From: Amycolatopsis eburnea
GTDB taxonomy: Bacteria > Actinomycetota > Actinomycetes > Mycobacteriales > Pseudonocardiaceae
Length of the DNA stretch: 64,000 nt
Reading direction: 5' to 3'
Assembly: GCF_003937945.1 (NCBI RefSeq)
Contig: NZ_RSEC01000036.1
Coordinates: 434,001 to 498,000, forward strand
In this document: one piece after another, positions 59,978 to 64,000 of the stretch
Layout: the number at the start of each line of letters is the position of its first letter
Numbering within the stretch: the stretch's first letter is position 1
Translations under genes and position numbers: made by a program
The notes under the pieces: model-generated
Told to the model about the DNA's origin: nothing
The model's input: only the letters and a program-made list of their open reading frames with translations
Database searches by the model: none

Positions 59978-62275
59978 TCAGGCCTTGATCTCGGCCGGGG
60001 CGTCGGAGATGACCGTCCCGCGCCGCTTCGAGATCACGATCGCCGCCACGACGACGGCGAGCGCGACCAGCGAGATGATGATGCGCACGGCCGTGTTCTG
60101 GTCCGGGCCGATCGAGAACTGCACGACGGCGGGCGCGATCAGCACCGAGACCAGGTTCATGACCTTGATCAGCGGGTTGATCGCCGGGCCGGCGGTGTCC
60201 TTGAACGGGTCGCCCACGGTGTCACCGATGATGGTGGCCTCGTGCGCGTCCGAACCCTTGCCGCCGTGGTTGCCGTCTTCGACCAGCTTCTTCGCGTTGT
60301 CCCACGCGCCACCGGAGTTGGCGAGGAAGATCGCCATCAGGGTGCCGCAGGCGATCGCGCCGGCCAGGTAGCCGGCGAGCGCGCCGGTGCCCAGGCCGAA
60401 GCCGACCGCGATCGGGGCGAAGACCGCCAGCAGACCCGGCGTCGTCAGCTCGCGCAGCGAGTCGCGCGTGACGATGTCGACGACCTTGCCGTACTCGGGG
60501 CGGGTGGTGCCCTCCATGATGCCCGGGATGTCGCGGAACTGGCGGCGGACTTCGTAGACCACCGCGCCGGCCGCGCGCGAGACCGCGTTGACGGCGAGAC
60601 CCGAGAACATGAACACGACGGCCGCGCCGATGATCACGCCGACGAGCGTGTTCGGGCTGACGACCTGGTTGACGAACGACTTGGCCGCGTCGAGGCCGGT
60701 GACCACGCCGTTGCCCATGCCCGCCAGCGTCTTCGTGATCGCGTCCGAGTAGGACCCGAAGAGCGCGGTCGCCGCGAGGACGGCGGTCGCGATCGCGATG
60801 CCCTTGGTGATGGCCTTGGTGGTGTTGCCCACCGCGTCCAGCTCGGTCAGGATCTGCGCGGCCTTCTCGTCGACGTCGCCCGACATCTCGGCGATGCCCT
60901 GCGCGTTGTCCGAAACCGGGCCGAAGGTGTCCATCGCGACGATGACGCCGACGGTGGTCAGCAGGCCGGTACCGGCCAGCGCCACGGCGAACAGCGCGAC
61001 GCCGCCGCCGAGCAGGTACGCGCCGAAGACGGCCGCGCCGATGACGAGCGCGGTGTACACGGCGGACTCGAAACCGATCGAGATGCCGGACAGGATGACC
61101 GTCGCCGCACCGGTTTCCGACGTCTGGCCGACGTCCTTGACCGGCTTGTACTCGGTGCCGGTGTAGTACCCGGTCAGCTTCAGGATGACCGCGGCGAGCA
61201 CGATGCCGATGATCACCGAGATGGTCGCGATGACCGCCGGGTTGCCCGAGTTCTCGAAGCCCGCGCCGAAGTCGGAGAAGCTGCTCGGCAGGTACACGAA
61301 CGCCGCGATCGCCGACAGGACGGCGGAGATGACCGCGGAGATGTAGAAGGAGCGGTTGATCGTGACCAGACCGCCCTCACCCGCGCGCGCCTTGGTGATG
61401 TAGACACCGATGACCGCGGTGATGACACCGATGGCGGGCACGATGAGCGGGAAGATCAGGCCGTGCACGCCGAAGGCGGTGCTGCCCAGGATCAGCGCGG
61501 CGACCAGCATGACGGCGTAGGACTCGAAGAGGTCCGCGGCCATGCCGGCGCAGTCGCCGACGTTGTCGCCCACGTTGTCCGCGATGGTGGCGGCGTTGCG
61601 CGGGTCGTCCTCCGGGATGCCCTGCTCGACCTTGCCGACCAGGTCCGCGCCGACGTCGGCGGCCTTGGTGAAGATACCGCCGCCGACACGCATGAACATC
61701 GCGATCAGGGCGGCGCCGAAGCCGAAGCCCTCGAGCACCTTGGGCGCCTGGCCGGTGTAGACCAGCACGACGACCGCGGCACCGAACAGGCCGAGGCCGA
61801 CGGTGATCATGCCGACGACGCCACCGGTGCGGAACGCGACGCGCATGGCCTTCTCGCGGCCGCCTTCCTCACGCGACGCGGCGGCCACGCGCAGGTTCGC
61901 CTGCGTGGCCAGCCACATGCCGAGGTAGCCGATCGCGAACGAGAACGCCGCACCGACCAGGAAGAAGATCGAGCGGCCGATCTTCTCGTTCCAGTCGTCG
62001 GCGGGAAGTGCGAAGAGCAGGAGGAACACGATCACGCCGAAGATGGCGAGGGTGTTCCGCTGCCGCTTGAGGTAAGCGGCCGCGCCTTCCTGCACCGCCT
62101 TGGCGATGTCCTGCATCTTGGCGGTGCCCTGGCCTGCGGCCAGCACCTCCTTGAGCAGGACGTAGCCGATGACGAGTGCGGCAAGCGCGACCACGGCGAC
62201 TACACCGACAATCGTGTAGCCACCTCCGGAGAGCGAGATATTTCCCGCGCCCTCCGCGAGGAACTGCCGTGACAT
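59978..62275 (-). CDS. hppA: Membrane-bound proton-pumping pyrophosphatase
   Basis: 765 residues with about 16 transmembrane helices. The pyrophosphate-binding motif is FTKAADVGADLVGKVE, and GDNVGDCAGMAADLFESY and DPFKDTAGPAIN complete the Mg-binding sites. The stretch GNTTKA carries Lys at the position that marks the potassium-independent H+-PPase class (Ala in the K+-dependent class). It couples pyrophosphate hydrolysis to proton export. With the soluble ppa at 37771 the cell has two routes for pyrophosphate. Confidence 0.97.
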   Translation of the reverse strand: MSRQFLAEGAGNISLSGGGYTIVGVVAVVALAALVIGYVLLKEVLAAGQGTAKMQDIAKAVQEGAAAYLKRQRNTLAIFGVIVFLLLFALPADDWNEKIGRSIFFLVGAAFSFAIGYLGMWLATQANLRVAAASREEGGREKAMRVAFRTGGVVGMITVGLGLFGAAVVVLVYTGQAPKVLEGFGFGAALIAMFMRVGGGIFTKAADVGADLVGKVEQGIPEDDPRNAATIADNVGDNVGDCAGMAADLFESYAVMLVAALILGSTAFGVHGLIFPLIVPAIGVITAVIGVYITKARAGEGGLVTINRSFYISAVISAVLSAIAAFVYLPSSFSDFGAGFENSGNPAVIATISVIIGIVLAAVILKLTGYYTGTEYKPVKDVGQTSETGAATVILSGISIGFESAVYTALVIGAAVFGAYLLGGGVALFAVALAGTGLLTTVGVIVAMDTFGPVSDNAQGIAEMSGDVDEKAAQILTELDAVGNTTKAITKGIAIATAVLAATALFGSYSDAITKTLAGMGNGVVTGLDAAKSFVNQVVSPNTLVGVIIGAAVVFMFSGLAVNAVSRAAGAVVYEVRRQFRDIPGIMEGTTRPEYGKVVDIVTRDSLRELTTPGLLAVFAPIAVGFGLGTGALAGYLAGAIACGTLMAIFLANSGGAWDNAKKLVEDGNHGGKGSDAHEATIIGDTVGDPFKDTAGPAINPLIKVMNLVSVLIAPAVVQFSIGPDQNTAVRIIISLVALAVVVAAIVISKRRGTVISDAPAEIKA

Positions 62276-62588
62276 TCGTCCTCCAGGAGACGTCGCTCTG
62301 CGCCAACGCCGACGGCAAGCCGAGGGTTCGACACGGCCGACGCTGGCATGGACCCTGTACCGAGCGACACGCTAGCCGGGACGCAATGCACGTCTCACAT
62401 GACGCTCACCACAGAGGGTGTGGATTGCGGGAGTGTATTGGTATCGCAACCAGCGTCTTCACGCCGTCCCGGTGACGGCACATTCCGTTACCTTGTGAGC
62501 CTCCTCACTTGATCGATCACCCTTCCGCCGATCCGTTGGCGCAGCTGGGGATGCGAGAACTGTCGGACCCCTGTGCCAAGCTCAGCTG
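62276..62588. other. Gene-free intergenic region between divergent hppA and helicase genes
   Basis: 313 bases without a convincing frame or hairpin family member. It should hold both promoters: the segment near 62440-62510 is AT-richer (GTGTATTGGTATCGCAACC). I see no riboswitch or operator that I can name. Confidence 0.5.
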
Positions 62589-64000
62589 GTGGAGGACTCG
62601 AGAGGACGGCGGCTGCTGGGGCGGGTGACCGCCGGCATCCCGTCGCGCGAGAACCCGGTCACGCACGTGGCCGACCTTCCGGGCCGCGCGGCAGGTCACG
62701 CAGAGTGGCCGTCGTGGGCGGATCCGGCAGTCGTCGCTGCGCTGCGTGACTGCGGCGTCGCGGCTCCTTGGGCGCACCAGGCCGAGGCGGCTTCGCACGC
62801 GTACGAGGGCCGTCACGTCGTGGTTTCGACCGGCACGGCATCGGGCAAGTCGCTGGCCTACCAGCTGCCGGTGCTGTCGCGGCTGGCCGCCGGCGAGAAG
62901 GCGAACGCGCTGTACCTGTCGCCGACGAAGGCGCTGGGCGCGGACCAGCTGCGGTCGGTGTCCTCTTTGGACGTCCCGGGTGTGCGGGCGGCGTCGTTCG
63001 ACGGGGACACCCCGATGGCGGAGCGCGACTGGGTGCGCGCGCACGCGAACTGGGTGTTCACCAATCCGGACATGCTGCACCGCGGGATCCTCTCGGCACA
63101 CGGGCGGTGGGCGTCGTTCTTCCGGCGGCTCAGCTGCGTCGTGGTCGACGAGTGCCACAGCTACCGCGGGGTGTTCGGCTCGCACGTCGCCTTGCTGCTG
63201 CGCCGGCTGCGGCGGGTGGCGGAGCACTACGGCGCTTCGCCGGTGTTCGTGCTCGCTTCGGCGACAACGGCTTCGCCTGCTTCGTTCGCTTCGCGCCTGA
63301 CGGGCGTGCCTTGTGTCGCCGTGACGGAGGACGCCTCGCCGCGCGGCGCCCGCACGGTCGCGTTGTGGGAGCCGCCGCTGCTGGAGGAACTGACCGGGGA
63401 GAACGGCGCGCCGGTCCGGCGTTCGGCCGGTGCCGAGACGTCGCGGATCCTCGCCGACCTGGTCCTCGAAGGCGCCCGGTCGCTGGCGTTCATCCGGTCC
63501 CGGCGTGGTGCGGAGCTGGCCGCGCTGGGTGCGCGTCGCATTCTGTCCGAAGTGGACCCCGCGCTGGCGGAAACCGTTGCGGCGTACCGGTCTGGTTACT
63601 TGCCGGAGGAGCGACGAGCGCTCGAAGCGGCGTTGCTGTCGGGGCGGTTGCTGGGGGTCGCCACGACGAACGCGCTGGAGCTGGGCGTCGACATCGCGGG
63701 GCTGGACGCGGTGGTGCTGGCCGGCTACCCGGGCACGCTCGCTTCGTTCTGGCAGCAGGCCGGGCGCGCGGGCCGGTCCGGTGATTCCGCGCTGGTGGTG
63801 TTCGTCGCGCGGGACGACCCGCTCGACACCTACCTCGTCCACCACCCGGCGGCGCTGCTCGAGCGGCCGGTGGAGACGGCGGTGCTCGACCCGGCGAACC
63901 CGTACGTGCTGGCGCCGCAGCTCGCGTGCGCCGTCGCCGAGCTGCCGCTGACGCTTTCCGAGCTGGAGGTGTTCGGCGGCGCGGCGGCACTGGAGGTGCT
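62589..64000 (+). CDS. DEAD/DEAH-box helicase of the YprA/MrfA type (3' end outside window)
   Basis: About 470 residues visible, open at the right edge. The GTG chosen precedes RGRRLL...SRENPVTHV-type N-terminal residues shared by the family. Helicase motifs: I STGTASGKSLAYQLP, Ia LSPTKALGADQL, II VVVDECHSY (DECH), III LASATTASP, then domain 2 with SLAFIRSRRGAEL and motif VI QQAGRAGRSG. The family includes B. subtilis MrfA, a mitomycin-damage repair helicase, and usually ends with a DUF1998 zinc domain, not yet reached here. Matches the place of Rv3649. Confidence 0.9.
   Translation, partial: MEDSRGRRLLGRVTAGIPSRENPVTHVADLPGRAAGHAEWPSWADPAVVAALRDCGVAAPWAHQAEAASHAYEGRHVVVSTGTASGKSLAYQLPVLSRLAAGEKANALYLSPTKALGADQLRSVSSLDVPGVRAASFDGDTPMAERDWVRAHANWVFTNPDMLHRGILSAHGRWASFFRRLSCVVVDECHSYRGVFGSHVALLLRRLRRVAEHYGASPVFVLASATTASPASFASRLTGVPCVAVTEDASPRGARTVALWEPPLLEELTGENGAPVRRSAGAETSRILADLVLEGARSLAFIRSRRGAELAALGARRILSEVDPALAETVAAYRSGYLPEERRALEAALLSGRLLGVATTNALELGVDIAGLDAVVLAGYPGTLASFWQQAGRAGRSGDSALVVFVARDDPLDTYLVHHPAALLERPVETAVLDPANPYVLAPQLACAVAELPLTLSELEVFGGAAALEV

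Overview
The window is high-GC actinobacterial chromosome, most likely Amycolatopsis or a close relative in the Pseudonocardiaceae. This is inferred from codon use, frequent GTG/TTG starts, Lsr2, several type VII secretion (T7SS/ESX) accessory genes, and gene order. From memory, the order clpC - lsr2 - lysS - coaX - panD - panC - DUF2520 - DUF6779 - DUF3180 - folK/B/P/E - ftsH - esp-type genes - hpt - tilS - DUF2342 - dacB - ppa matches the M. tuberculosis block Rv3596c-Rv3628, and holB, topA and a DEAD/DEAH helicase continue it. I see no transposase, phage gene, CRISPR array or rRNA.

Layout. 1-5.3 kb: end of an M1 aminopeptidase, pyrrolidone-carboxylate peptidase, a three-gene T7SS-type operon (EspC-like, large WxG protein, YbaB-like) and a short Hsp70-like ATPase. 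5.4-13 kb: clpC, an iron-box-controlled FhuF-like gene, an AraC regulator, lsr2 and lysS. 12.9-14.5 kb: a small islet with a methyltransferase and a guanidine-III riboswitch in front of an SMR guanidinium exporter. 14.5-19 kb: pantothenate/CoA operon (DUF2520-panC-panD-coaX) and a PrsW protease. 19-28 kb: repeat-rich DUF6779 gene, DUF3180, an inserted merR gene and the overlapping ftsH-folE-folP-folB-folK operon. 28-32 kb: two EspG chaperones, a PPE/WxG substrate and a YxxxD protein at the place where mycobacteria carry espACD. 32-40 kb: hpt, tilS, a zinc protease, a PBP4-type dacB with a long repetitive N-terminus, ppa and a DHA2 efflux pump. 40-45.8 kb: ZTP riboswitch-glyA, a divergent ribosomal protein L11 paralogue, gamma-carbonic anhydrase, M14 carboxypeptidase with a TetR regulator, a Gre-like factor and tRNA-Thr(CGU). 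45.9-51.7 kb: a wall-anchored LAxTG protein, holB and an MFS-dTMP-kinase fusion whose kinase P-loop is lost. 52-54.5 kb: a small operon of three divergent EspG-like paralogues plus a 57-residue protein. 54.5-64 kb: topA, a secreted S1 protease, a WhiA-like protein, a lipoprotein, hppA and the start of a YprA/MrfA-type helicase.

Most unusual signal: two genes of the 52-54.5 kb operon each carry an identically spaced promoter made of a LexA/SOS-type box, GAAA, the TTGTCGGTG element known from mycobacterial PafBC-dependent (RecA-NDp) promoters, an N8 spacer, a -10-like hexamer and a leaderless GTG start. This suggests DNA-damage induction of EspG-family proteins. Other points of note are two clear riboswitches (guanidine-III, ZTP), four families of intergenic palindromic repeats, the L11 paralogue lacking its proline-rich motif, and the P-loop-less kinase fusion.
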